Part shown: positions 54,304 to 62,352 of the stretch, one piece after another
How the letters are laid out: the number at the start of each line of letters is the position of its first letter
Position numbering within the stretch: position 1 is the stretch's first letter
Assembly (NCBI GenBank): GCA_018376445.1
Contig: JAHABL010000009.1
Span: forward strand, 1-64,000
Length of the DNA stretch: 64,000 nucleotides
Direction of reading: 5' to 3'
Source of the DNA: Mycobacteriales bacterium
GTDB lineage: Bacteria > Actinomycetota > Actinomycetes > Mycobacteriales > Mycobacteriaceae
The notes under the pieces: model-generated
The model's input: the letters and a program-made list of their open reading frames with translations, nothing else
Databases searched by the model: none
Told to the model about the DNA's origin: nothing
Translations under genes and position numbers: made by a program

Positions 54304-55715
54304 GAAACCTCCAGGCTAAGCAGGTCGTCGAGCGTTTCTCGACGAAGAATGAGTCGGGCCTTGCCGTCGCGCACAGCGACGACGGCAGGTCGGGTCAACA
54401 TGTTGTAGCGGCTGGCCATGGCGTAGCAGTATGCGCCGGTGGCCGCTACACCAAGAATATCGTCTGGACGGATATCCGCGGGCTGCCACGTGTCACGGAC
54501 GACAACATCACCACTTTCGCAGTGCTTGCCCACAACTCGGCACAGTGCGGGTTCTGCGTCAGTGGTGCGATTGACGAGCCGACAATCGTATTCGGCATCG
54601 TAGAGGGCGGTACGAATATTGTCACTCATACCTCCGTCCACTGCCACATAATGGCGGGTGACACCAGAGGGCAGCACCACGTCTTTCAGAGTACCAACGG
54701 TGTAGAGAGTCACCATGGATGGGCCGGCGATGGACCGTCCCGGCTCCACCATCAGCTGCGGGGTGGGGATTCCAGCAGCAGCAGCTTCCTTATCCACGAT
54801 GGCGTGCAGATCTGCGGCAATATCGGAGATAGCCGGCGGATCATCCGACTCGAGGTAAGCAATACCGAATCCACCACCGAGGTCGACAATGGAGAGGCCT
54901 TCTGTTGCTTCCGGACCGTACTCGTCAACGATAGCTGCAAAGAACTTAATGATACGATGCGCTGCCATTTCGAAGCCGGCAACGTCGAAGATCTGGGAGC
55001 CGATATGACTGTGCAGACCATTAAGGATGAGATTGTCAGCTTCGATGACCCGACGCACTGCCTCCGCAGCCTGGCCGCTGGCGAGGGAGAAACCGAACTT
55101 CTGGTCCTCGTGGGCAGTGGCGATGAAGTCATGCGTGTGCGCCTCCACCCCACAGGTGACGCGGACGAAAACGTTTTGGCGTTTCCCCAGCTTGCCTGCC
55201 ACTGCGTTGAGCCGGTCGATCTCGTAGAGGGAGTCCACCACAACGTGCTCAACACCAAGCTCAACAGCTTGACGGAGCTCATCGACGGACTTGTTATTTC
55301 CGTGCAGGGTCATGCGGCTGGCGGGGAATCCGGCGGCGAGAGCGACACCCATCTCATAACCCGAGGCGACATCCATGCAGAGTCCAGCCTCGTTGATCCA
55401 GCGGGCGACCTCCCCGCAGAGGAAAGCCTTGGCGGCATAGTGCACGTTGTGGGCACCGCCGAAGGATTCTGCCATGGTGGCTACACGGGTGCGGAAGTCT
55501 TCTTCGTCCAGGACGAAGAGGGGGGTGCCGTACTCGGCTACCAGGTCTGTGACGGCGAGGCCTCCAATGGTGACGACACCGTCGGCGTTGCGTTCAGTGG
55601 TCTTGGGCCAGACGACAGCCGGCAGAGCATTCATGTCAGCGGGAGGCTTACGCACTCCCATGAGATCTGCGACTTCGTGAGTTTCGTGGCGGGATCCTGC
55701 GGGGTTGACGGTCAC
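54300..55715 (-). CDS. lysA: diaminopimelate decarboxylase
   Basis: LysA decarboxylates meso-diaminopimelate to lysine using PLP. The PLP Lys lies in VHYAAKAFLC (about residue 75 of 471). The Gly-rich phosphate loop (IVDLGGGFGIAY), the VEPGRSIAGPSM segment and the catalytic Cys of the VVGKHCESGDV region are present. The frame is open upstream, but the GTG at 55715 overlaps the argS stop as GTGA and has CGGAG five bases before it, so translation is coupled to argS. The order argS-lysA-hom is conserved in actinobacteria. Confidence 0.97.
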   Translation of the reverse strand: MTVNPAGSRHETHEVADLMGVRKPPADMNALPAVVWPKTTERNADGVVTIGGLAVTDLVAEYGTPLFVLDEEDFRTRVATMAESFGGAHNVHYAAKAFLCGEVARWINEAGLCMDVASGYEMGVALAAGFPASRMTLHGNNKSVDELRQAVELGVEHVVVDSLYEIDRLNAVAGKLGKRQNVFVRVTCGVEAHTHDFIATAHEDQKFGFSLASGQAAEAVRRVIEADNLILNGLHSHIGSQIFDVAGFEMAAHRIIKFFAAIVDEYGPEATEGLSIVDLGGGFGIAYLESDDPPAISDIAADLHAIVDKEAAAAGIPTPQLMVEPGRSIAGPSMVTLYTVGTLKDVVLPSGVTRHYVAVDGGMSDNIRTALYDAEYDCRLVNRTTDAEPALCRVVGKHCESGDVVVRDTWQPADIRPDDILGVAATGAYCYAMASRYNMLTRPAVVAVRDGKARLILRRETLDDLLSLEVS

Positions 55716-57376
55716 ATGCGCTCCGGTGCGGTAACGCCGAGGAGCTGCAGGCCATTGTCGAGAGTTTGACGGGTTGCAGCACACAGGGCTAGGCGGGCTG
55801 AGTGAAGGGTGGCGTCTTCATCGTTATCGACGATCTCTGCTTTGGGGAGAACCTGGCATGAGTCGTAGAACCGGTGGTAGGAGGCAGCGAGGCCTTCCAG
55901 GTAACGGGCGACTCGGTGGGGTTCCCGCAGTTCCGCAGCACTTGCGACAACGGAGGGGAATTCGCCGAGGGTACGAATAAGGTCGCCTTCGCGCTCGTGG
56001 GTGAGGAGCGCAAGGTCGGCGGCGTCACGGGTGACGCCAAGCTCATCAGCTTTACGCTGCAGAGAGCACAGGCGAGCGTGTGCATACTGCACGTAGAAAA
56101 CCGGGTTGTCATTGGACTTGGAGGCCCAGAGTTCCAGGTCAATATCCAAGCCTGTGTCCACCGAAGAGCGGATCATGGAGTAACGGGCGGCGTCTACGCC
56201 GATCGCTTCGACCAGGTCATCGAGAGTGATGACAGTGCCGGCACGCTTTGACATTTTGACGGCCTTACCGTCACGAACCAGGTTCACCATCTGTCCGATA
56301 AGAACCTCTACCCCATCAGGGTCGTAACCGAGCGCCTGGGCAGCTGCCTTTAGACGGGCAATGTAGCCGTGGTGGTCTGCCCCCAGCATGTAGATGCAGA
56401 GGTCATGACCACGGTCGAATTTGTTCTTCACATAAGCGATATCGCCGGCAATGTAGGCGGCATTCCCGTCAGATTTGATGACGACGCGATCCTTGTCATC
56501 ACCGAAATCGGACGATCGTAGCCACCAGGCACCATCAGCAAAATAGAGATTTCCAGACTCTTTGAGGATGCCGATTGCGGCATCGACGGAGCCATCGTCG
56601 AAAAGCGAGTTTTCGTGGAAGTACACGTCGAAGTCGGTGCCGAATTCGTGGAGGGTGCGCTTGATGTGCGCAAACATCATCTCCACACCTTGGCTGCGGA
56701 AGATCTCCTGGCGTTCTTCCGCGGGGAGGTCGCAGACACCGGGGTTGTTGGCAACGATAGTGCCGGCGATGTCGTCAATGTAGGCGCCTGCATAGCCGTC
56801 TTCGGGGGTGGACTGGTGCAGGGCGGCTGCAACGAGGGAGCGAGCGAAACGATCGATCTGCGTGCCGTGGTCATTGAAGTAGTACTCGCGCGTGACCTGC
56901 GCACCTTCTGCCTCCATGATGCGTCCCAAAGCATCACCGACGGCAGCCCAGCGCGTTCCACCGAGGTGAATGGGGCCGGTGGGGTTCGCGGACACAAATT
57001 CGAGGTTGATGCGTTTCCCAGCGAAACTGTCTCCCCTACCGAAGTCTGCTCCAGCGGAAAGAATGGTGTTGACGAGTTCACCCTGAGCATCGGCAGCGAG
57101 GCGGATGTTAACGAAACCAGGGCCGGCTACCGCCGCTTCCGCGATGGCAGTGGAGGTGGACAGCTGGGCGGCTAGATCAACAGCAAGCTGACGCGGGTTA
57201 GTGCCGAGTTTTTTGGCGCTTTGCAGAGCAATGGTGGTGGCGTAGTCGCCGTTTTCAGGGTTGCGGGGACGCTCCACTGTTACCTCTGCGGGGAGGAGGG
57301 TGGAGTCGAGGCTCTGTTCTTTAGCGACCTGCTGCAAGGCAGCAAGGACAACTTTTCCTAGTTCTGCGGGCGTCAC
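55712..57376 (-). CDS. argS: arginyl-tRNA synthetase
   Basis: ArgRS (554 residues, class Ia) charges tRNA-Arg. The N-terminal Add1 domain is followed by the HIGH-type motif HLGG in NPTGPIHLGGTRW (about residue 130) and a KMSKS-type KMSKRAG (about 375). The all-helical anticodon-binding domain ends the protein. The GTG start has no ribosome-binding site, and a TAGAAT hexamer eight bases upstream suggests a leaderless mRNA. It heads the argS-lysA-hom-thrB unit and is divergent from a tRNA-Arg gene about 100 bases away. Confidence 0.97.
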   Translation of the reverse strand: MTPAELGKVVLAALQQVAKEQSLDSTLLPAEVTVERPRNPENGDYATTIALQSAKKLGTNPRQLAVDLAAQLSTSTAIAEAAVAGPGFVNIRLAADAQGELVNTILSAGADFGRGDSFAGKRINLEFVSANPTGPIHLGGTRWAAVGDALGRIMEAEGAQVTREYYFNDHGTQIDRFARSLVAAALHQSTPEDGYAGAYIDDIAGTIVANNPGVCDLPAEERQEIFRSQGVEMMFAHIKRTLHEFGTDFDVYFHENSLFDDGSVDAAIGILKESGNLYFADGAWWLRSSDFGDDKDRVVIKSDGNAAYIAGDIAYVKNKFDRGHDLCIYMLGADHHGYIARLKAAAQALGYDPDGVEVLIGQMVNLVRDGKAVKMSKRAGTVITLDDLVEAIGVDAARYSMIRSSVDTGLDIDLELWASKSNDNPVFYVQYAHARLCSLQRKADELGVTRDAADLALLTHEREGDLIRTLGEFPSVVASAAELREPHRVARYLEGLAASYHRFYDSCQVLPKAEIVDNDEDATLHSARLALCAATRQTLDNGLQLLGVTAPERM

Positions 57377-57384
57377 AATTGAAT

Positions 57385-57390
57385 ATTCTA
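57385..57390 (-). promoter_or_regulatory. -10-like hexamer TAGAAT before argS
   Basis: TAGAAT is followed by eight bases and the GTG of argS on the minus strand, with no Shine-Dalgarno between. It lies in the 100-base divergent gap with the tRNA gene. Confidence 0.5.
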
Positions 57391-57476
57391 CGTGGTGAAG
57401 GCACTAAAGTGTTACCCGTCCAGGTTGAATGCTTTAGTAGTAGAGCGGACTGACTGGTACACTCTTATTTCGTTAC

Positions 57477-57549
57477 GCCTCCGTAGCTCAGGGGATAGAG
57501 CATTGGTTTCCGGTACCAAAGGTCGCACGTTCGATTCGTGTCGGGGGCA
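57477..57549 (+). tRNA. tRNA-Arg, anticodon CCG
   Basis: A full cloverleaf folds by eye. The acceptor stem is GCCTCCG with CGGGGGC (one G-U), followed by T8-A9 and a D-arm GCTC/GAGC. The anticodon stem TTGGT/ACCAA carries loop TTCCGGT, giving anticodon CCG (57510-57512). The variable loop is five bases, and the T-arm GCACG/CGTGT has loop TTCGATT. The discriminator is A, and CCA is not encoded. It reads the codon CGG. It lies next to the divergent argS, as in mycobacteria. Confidence 0.95.
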
Positions 57550-57557
57550 CTAAGGCA

Positions 57558-57582
57558 AAGGCCCACTGTTAAGGTGGGCCTT
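57558..57582. terminator. hairpin terminator after tRNA-Arg
   Basis: AAGGCCCAC (57558-57566) pairs with GTGGGCCTT (57574-57582) around a seven-base loop, followed by a T-rich GTTGCATTTATTTTG. It starts eight bases after the tRNA and can also end transcription of the convergent SMC-like gene. Confidence 0.8.
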
Positions 57583-57645
57583 GTTGCATTTATTTTGCTA
57601 GGTAGGATGCACTGTTCCAGGCGTATGGAACAGCCTTGGGGAGAG

Positions 57646-60240
57646 CTAGTCGAGCGGTTGTTCCCAGATGTGGTGTTTGCCGGGAACGCTCGCAAAACGG
57701 CTGCTGTCACAGGTAAAGATGATGAGTTGTCCGGCCATTGCGGGGTCGCTAGTGGCGAGACTGGTCGCTGTCTCGATGGCAGCTGCCATATCTTCTCGAC
57801 GCGTGGGGTCGGAGTATCCCAGGATATCATCGAGAATAACGGGGACATGTCCTTGGTCCACGAGCTGGTAGCAGGCAAGGCGAGAGAGGACTGCCAGCTG
57901 TTCTCGGGTACCGGTAGAGAGATCGCTATAGGCGATGGGGATGCCGTTGGGTCGGGTGACGGCACTCACAATTGTGAGATTGTCAGCGACGGTGACGGAG
58001 AAGTGGTCACCCCATACTCGTTGGCCGAGACGCGTGAGGGTCTTCACATAGGGTGTTTGGTAGCGGGCGGCAGCGCGCTGGCGGGCTGCCAGTAGTGTAT
58101 CGCGAAGTAACCGTGCGGCGTCTGCAGCGGCTGTGGTGCGCTGGATGTGTTCGTGAAGATCGCGGTGTTGGGCGCGTTTCTCTACGAGTGCAGCATGGTA
58201 GCCAGCGGACATGTGGGTGTCGAGAACGCCCTGGAGCCGGTGGTATTTGCTGTCGACGTCATCGTAGAAGGAGCGGAGAGTAGCTAGCGTGCTGGTGTTG
58301 TCCGCGGCTTCTTCAGTGGTGTCAGCGAACGCTGCGGTGCAATTTTCACACTGCGCGAGTTCTGCTCGCTGTGTCGCTACGGCAGTGGTAAGACTGGCTA
58401 GTTTCTCCTGGTGTGCAGTTCTTGCCGCTTGGTCAAGTGGGTCAAGCTGTGCGTATTCCTGTTGTGCTGCAGCAAGCTCTTGCGCGAGTAGGTCACGTTT
58501 GCTGGCGGACACCTCGTAGTTGCGTAGTGCTACTTCTGCCCTTTGCTGAGCTTCGGTAAAGGCACTCTGTAGCTCATCTACGTCAGCTTTAGGAAGGACA
58601 TTTAATGTGCCGGCTCGGCCTTGGTCGAGGAGGTCACTGGGGAAGCCGGCGCACTCTTGGGTGAGCTGGTGTGCTTCTTCTAGTCGGCGTGACTCGGGGT
58701 GGAGAGTCGCAAAGGCGCGGCATTCTGCGGCTGCGTCCTGGTGGGCACGGTTGGCCTCCTGCCACTCGTCTGCCTGCCTGCATGCCTGTGACCAGTCTGC
58801 GACGTGCAGGCTGTCAAGGGCTTCCTGATAGTCTGCGGTGAGCCGGCTGAGCTGGGCGTCGCGTTCTGCTGCTTCTGCAGCTGGGTGCAGGGTGATGGTC
58901 ACGTGTCCTGGCACCTCGATAGAAAGCGACCGGGAGATAATCTCGGTATGTGCGCTGGTAAGCGGACTGCCGTTACAGAGTACGTCGCCGCCGGGGAGAG
59001 GAGTCACGGTGATGGTCCCGGAGCTTACCGCGAGCACGTGTTGGAGTCCCTCAATATCGGCTCGTAGTTGCTCGGCATGCCGATAGACCTCGACGTCGTG
59101 CGGGATGCTGTGCAGGTGGTCGGAAGCCTGTTTCGCAGCTTGGGCGAGGCGTTCTGCTTGCGCTTCCTCTTCGTGGTGGAGGCGTTCCCGGCGGAGAAAG
59201 TCCATAATCTCCGCAGTTTGTGTGTAGTGCGCTGCAGCCGCGGCTAGCTGGTCCCGCTGTTCGATGAGCTGGTGTAGTTCGGCATCATCTACCTGTGTGA
59301 GCTCAGCCTGTTGTTGTTCGATACGGGTGATGCGTTCGCTTATCGCCGCGTGTTGTTGTGCGAGGTCGTCATCGGCCTGCACGCGCGAAGTGGCAGCTGC
59401 AAGTTGTGCTTCGGTTGTCCTCAGTTGCGCTTCGAGGGCAGCCTTCTGCCGTTGGTGCTCGGCGTGAGCTGCTGCCTGTGCAGTGAGGTCCTGCAGTCGA
59501 GCTTCTGTCTCGGCACGCTGGTTCGCGAGGTGTTCTCGCTGCTGTTCGAGGTCATCGAGTTGTTGGGCAGTCCGTTCTGTTTCGGCAACGTGTTCAGCAA
59601 GTTCAGAAGCCTCTTCAGAGAGGGTTTTTTCGCGTTTGAGCTCGTTCGTTCGTTCTTTGGTGAGGCGGCCTGTTGTGGTGAAGTACTGGTCGAATTCCGC
59701 CTGCGCAGCATCCAGTAGGTGGTCTCCCGAGAGTGTGTCATCGTTTCCGTTGGCGGCCGCATCGAGTGCTGCTTGAAGGGCAGACTGGCCGTCTGTGAGT
59801 TCAAAACTCGACAGGTCCTTGCCTTGGAGGAAGCTCAGGGCAGCGAAAAGCGCCATATCTTCATGGTCGCGGAGGAGATCTTGTACATAGTTATGGGCGG
59901 GGTCGCCGCGTAGTACCGCCTTGTTCCCGGTGGCAAAGGTGAGGGTGGTACCTGCTTGCCGCCCACGTCCGAATTCTTTGCGTAGAGTGAACCGTTCACC
60001 GCCAATGGTGGCATCGAACTCCACGATGGCGGGGCGGTCGACTCCACTGCGCCGAATAGCGGTCACTGCATTTTTGGTGGAAGTGGCTTTCTCAGTGAGA
60101 ACGAGGTTAATGGCTTCGATAACGCTCGATTTTCCGGATTGGTTGGGCCCAGCGATTACGGTGATGCCATGGTCGTCGAAGTCGACGTGGCGTTCCGTGA
60201 TACCGCGGTAGTCCTTCAGGGTGATGGAGTGGAGTCGCAT
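57646..60240 (-). CDS. SMC/SbcC/YhaN-like AAA ATPase (Rv1278-like)
   Basis: The 864-residue protein has an ABC-type split ATPase. Walker A is in GPNQSGKSS (about residue 33). The signature-like STGTREQLAVL and Walker B VPVILDDILGY are near residues 770-810, in the C-terminal lobe. Between them are long Gln/Glu/Ala-rich coiled coils (about 200-360 and 480-700) and a beta-rich insert at about 400-470. A Cys631-x-x-Cys634 pair lies in the second coil and could be a zinc hook, though it is not at the midpoint. With the SbcD-like protein next door it resembles SbcCD or the Bacillus YhaN-YhaO pair, acting in DNA-end processing. Its ATG overlaps the SbcD-like stop (TAATG). Confidence 0.82.
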   Translation of the reverse strand: MRLHSITLKDYRGITERHVDFDDHGITVIAGPNQSGKSSVIEAINLVLTEKATSTKNAVTAIRRSGVDRPAIVEFDATIGGERFTLRKEFGRGRQAGTTLTFATGNKAVLRGDPAHNYVQDLLRDHEDMALFAALSFLQGKDLSSFELTDGQSALQAALDAAANGNDDTLSGDHLLDAAQAEFDQYFTTTGRLTKERTNELKREKTLSEEASELAEHVAETERTAQQLDDLEQQREHLANQRAETEARLQDLTAQAAAHAEHQRQKAALEAQLRTTEAQLAAATSRVQADDDLAQQHAAISERITRIEQQQAELTQVDDAELHQLIEQRDQLAAAAAHYTQTAEIMDFLRRERLHHEEEAQAERLAQAAKQASDHLHSIPHDVEVYRHAEQLRADIEGLQHVLAVSSGTITVTPLPGGDVLCNGSPLTSAHTEIISRSLSIEVPGHVTITLHPAAEAAERDAQLSRLTADYQEALDSLHVADWSQACRQADEWQEANRAHQDAAAECRAFATLHPESRRLEEAHQLTQECAGFPSDLLDQGRAGTLNVLPKADVDELQSAFTEAQQRAEVALRNYEVSASKRDLLAQELAAAQQEYAQLDPLDQAARTAHQEKLASLTTAVATQRAELAQCENCTAAFADTTEEAADNTSTLATLRSFYDDVDSKYHRLQGVLDTHMSAGYHAALVEKRAQHRDLHEHIQRTTAAADAARLLRDTLLAARQRAAARYQTPYVKTLTRLGQRVWGDHFSVTVADNLTIVSAVTRPNGIPIAYSDLSTGTREQLAVLSRLACYQLVDQGHVPVILDDILGYSDPTRREDMAAAIETATSLATSDPAMAGQLIIFTCDSSRFASVPGKHHIWEQPLD

Positions 60241-61400
60241 TACTGATGTTCTCCTTCCACAGTGAGGCGGTAGAGCAGCGTGAGAGCATCTTGAGCGGTC
60301 TCGTCACCGTTTTCGGCTAGCTGTGAGAGTTCCTCCGCAGCCTCTGCCACGTATCCTGTCAGTCTCGCTTGTAGTTCGGTAAGGGATGGGAGCAAGTGCC
60401 GTGAGCTATGCCGTTCCCACAGCCGGAATCCTGCGAACATACCTTCCCATTGCGCTTGGGCGGTGTCTAATGCTGCCATGTCTTCGACGGTGAGGGTGGC
60501 GTTAAGACCAAGGCGGACGGCGGTGCGTCGTTTGTTGGGTATCTCCGCGAGGTCCCGGGAGAGTTGTGCGATATCGGCGGTGCTATGGATGTCACGACGA
60601 AGGGTTCGGAAGGACCATTTCCCGCAGGTGAGTGGTTCGGTCGTACAGGTCTCGTCATGCAGTGTGACGAGGAGTGCCTGGCCTGAGTTTTTCTCGACGT
60701 CATCGAAGTCAGTCACCTCGGGGCTGCCGGAATACCAGATCCGACCACTCTCCCCCACTTGTGTCTGTGAATGCCTGTCTCCGAGGGCGAGGTAGTCGAG
60801 CTGGTAGCTGCGGCAGGCCTCCTCTAGTGCAGCGACGGAGATGATTTCTGCTCCGGTGGCATCCTCCATGTGTGGGGCGAACGTGTCAACGCCTGCGTGT
60901 GCTAGTCCTACTCGGTATGTGCAGGGTTCTTTGAGGGTTTCCGCACACTCTCGGAGAGCAGTAAAGAGGGGGTTTTCGGTGGGGTACCGATCGCTATAGG
61001 GGCCGACAATGAGCTCGATTCCTGGGATGTCTCGTAGCACTCCGGGCTCGTGGGGGACGAGGATATTGTCTGGCTTATGAGCTCGGAAGGCAGGTGACAG
61101 GTAGACGCTGTCCCGCCGGTAGGAGTCGTGGTTGCCGGGTTGGAGCACTACAGGGCAGGTGAGTCCACCCACCATTTCCAGGAGGGAGATGATGGTGTTG
61201 CTGTCGAGTTGGTTCCCATCGAAGACGTCTCCTGCGACGACGACGCCATCGACGTCGAGCTCTGCGGCGTGGTCACAGAGATGCTCGATAGCCTGCAGGC
61301 GTGCGTCACGGAAGACTGCCTGTTTACTTTCTGACAGATGACGGCGAGTCATCCCGATGTGCCAGTCGCTGCTGTGGAGGAGGCGCAGTGGGTTACTCAT
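60240..61400 (-). CDS. SbcD/Mre11/YhaO-like metallophosphoesterase nuclease (Rv1277-like)
   Basis: The 386-residue protein has all the calcineurin-like phosphoesterase motifs of Mre11/SbcD: SSDWHIG (D-x-H), VVAGDVFDG (GD-x-x-D), LQPGNHDSYRRD (GNHD), a VGLAHAG His and LALGDRHSQ. It should bind two metal ions and cut DNA ends or hairpins together with the adjacent SMC-like ATPase. The frame is open 114 codons further upstream, but the ATG at 61400 has AAGGAG seven bases away and starts the conserved domain. It overlaps the SWIM gene stop by eight bases and the SMC-like start by one. Confidence 0.9.
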   Translation of the reverse strand: MSNPLRLLHSSDWHIGMTRRHLSESKQAVFRDARLQAIEHLCDHAAELDVDGVVVAGDVFDGNQLDSNTIISLLEMVGGLTCPVVLQPGNHDSYRRDSVYLSPAFRAHKPDNILVPHEPGVLRDIPGIELIVGPYSDRYPTENPLFTALRECAETLKEPCTYRVGLAHAGVDTFAPHMEDATGAEIISVAALEEACRSYQLDYLALGDRHSQTQVGESGRIWYSGSPEVTDFDDVEKNSGQALLVTLHDETCTTEPLTCGKWSFRTLRRDIHSTADIAQLSRDLAEIPNKRRTAVRLGLNATLTVEDMAALDTAQAQWEGMFAGFRLWERHSSRHLLPSLTELQARLTGYVAEAAEELSQLAENGDETAQDALTLLYRLTVEGEHQ

Positions 61401-62352
61401 CGGAGTACTCCTTGATGACGGTTGGGTAGGTGTCGTGTTCAACAAGATAGTCCCACGCGTCGTGTAGATCGGCTTCGAGCGTGAGCTTCTCGACCGGGTC
61501 AGAGGTGTACGCACTCGCTGCGGCCATCCATTGCACAGGGTCGAGGTCGTGGTAGGCCGGGTTAGGGAGCGGGTTGGGGAGATCCGGTAGCTCCCCGGAA
61601 AGTGCCCAGTAGCGATGAGGGGCGAGCGCAACGGGGGAATCAGGGTCCTGTTCTTGGGAGGGTTCCTGGGAGGGGCGGGTGATAAGTTGTGCTGCCTCCC
61701 CACGGGGTATCTGCCGGCGCGCGGCTGCACGACTCGATTCACTACCGTTGCTGTCCCAAAGGGTGGTGGTGGATGTATCGGGCTCGTCGGTGGAGTTTGA
61801 TGCTGCTGTTTCGTCGACGGGATCAGCAGAGACCAGGATGTCTGAAAGAGCGATGCTGCGAAGCTGGAGATACCACTCGCTATCTCGATCCATGCGTTCT
61901 ACTAACAGGTATCCCAGTGCCAAAGTGTGTGAGCAGCGGTCCGCCGATGCAGGACAGGTGCACGTACACCGGAGGTCGTGTGCGTAGAGTGGGAGAAGTT
62001 CTTCGAGGAACGTGGGAAGAGATCCAGCAATAATCTGTTCTGCGGAGCCGGGATGACGAGCGACGGCAGCGCGCACTTCAGCGATGGTGTCGGCACTGAC
62101 GGGCGTACCCGAAATGGTGGGTGCGAAGGGGTCGAGCTGGCTTCCCTGTACTTCCCCAGCAACGGTGGAGCCATAGTGTTCCATTGCGAAGATGGCGCCA
62201 TTCCTAGCCAGCGCCTTTGCACGTGCAACCTGGGGGTGTCGAACCACGCCGTCGTGCCCGCGATAAGGTTCTTCTAACGCCCGTTCCACCTGCTTCCCCC
62301 ACCAGGTGCGCCCGAAACATCCGGTTTTTTTCTGAGCAACAAGTCCCCGCAT
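61393..62352 (-). CDS. SWIM zinc-finger protein
   Basis: The 319-residue protein carries a SWIM finger (C-x-C-x(n)-C-x-H), read as CTCTCPASADRCSHTLAL at about residues 128-145. It also has an N-terminal TWWGKQVERAL segment typical of the SWIM proteins that accompany SNF2 helicases in actinobacteria (Rv2102 type). A Ser/Asp/Pro-rich linker (about 175-240) leads to a C-terminal helical part (LDPVQWMAAASAYTSDP). SWIM fingers bind DNA or proteins, and a helicase accessory role is inferred from its position. Its ATG follows the helicase TAA with no gap, and its own stop overlaps the SbcD-like gene. Confidence 0.87.
   Translation of the reverse strand: MRGLVAQKKTGCFGRTWWGKQVERALEEPYRGHDGVVRHPQVARAKALARNGAIFAMEHYGSTVAGEVQGSQLDPFAPTISGTPVSADTIAEVRAAVARHPGSAEQIIAGSLPTFLEELLPLYAHDLRCTCTCPASADRCSHTLALGYLLVERMDRDSEWYLQLRSIALSDILVSADPVDETAASNSTDEPDTSTTTLWDSNGSESSRAAARRQIPRGEAAQLITRPSQEPSQEQDPDSPVALAPHRYWALSGELPDLPNPLPNPAYHDLDPVQWMAAASAYTSDPVEKLTLEADLHDAWDYLVEHDTYPTVIKEYSDE

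Noticed and set aside
54522..55769. 415-codon open frame on the plus strand opposite lysA
   Set aside because: Shadow of lysA. No domain, and lysA shows complete catalytic motifs and operon coupling.
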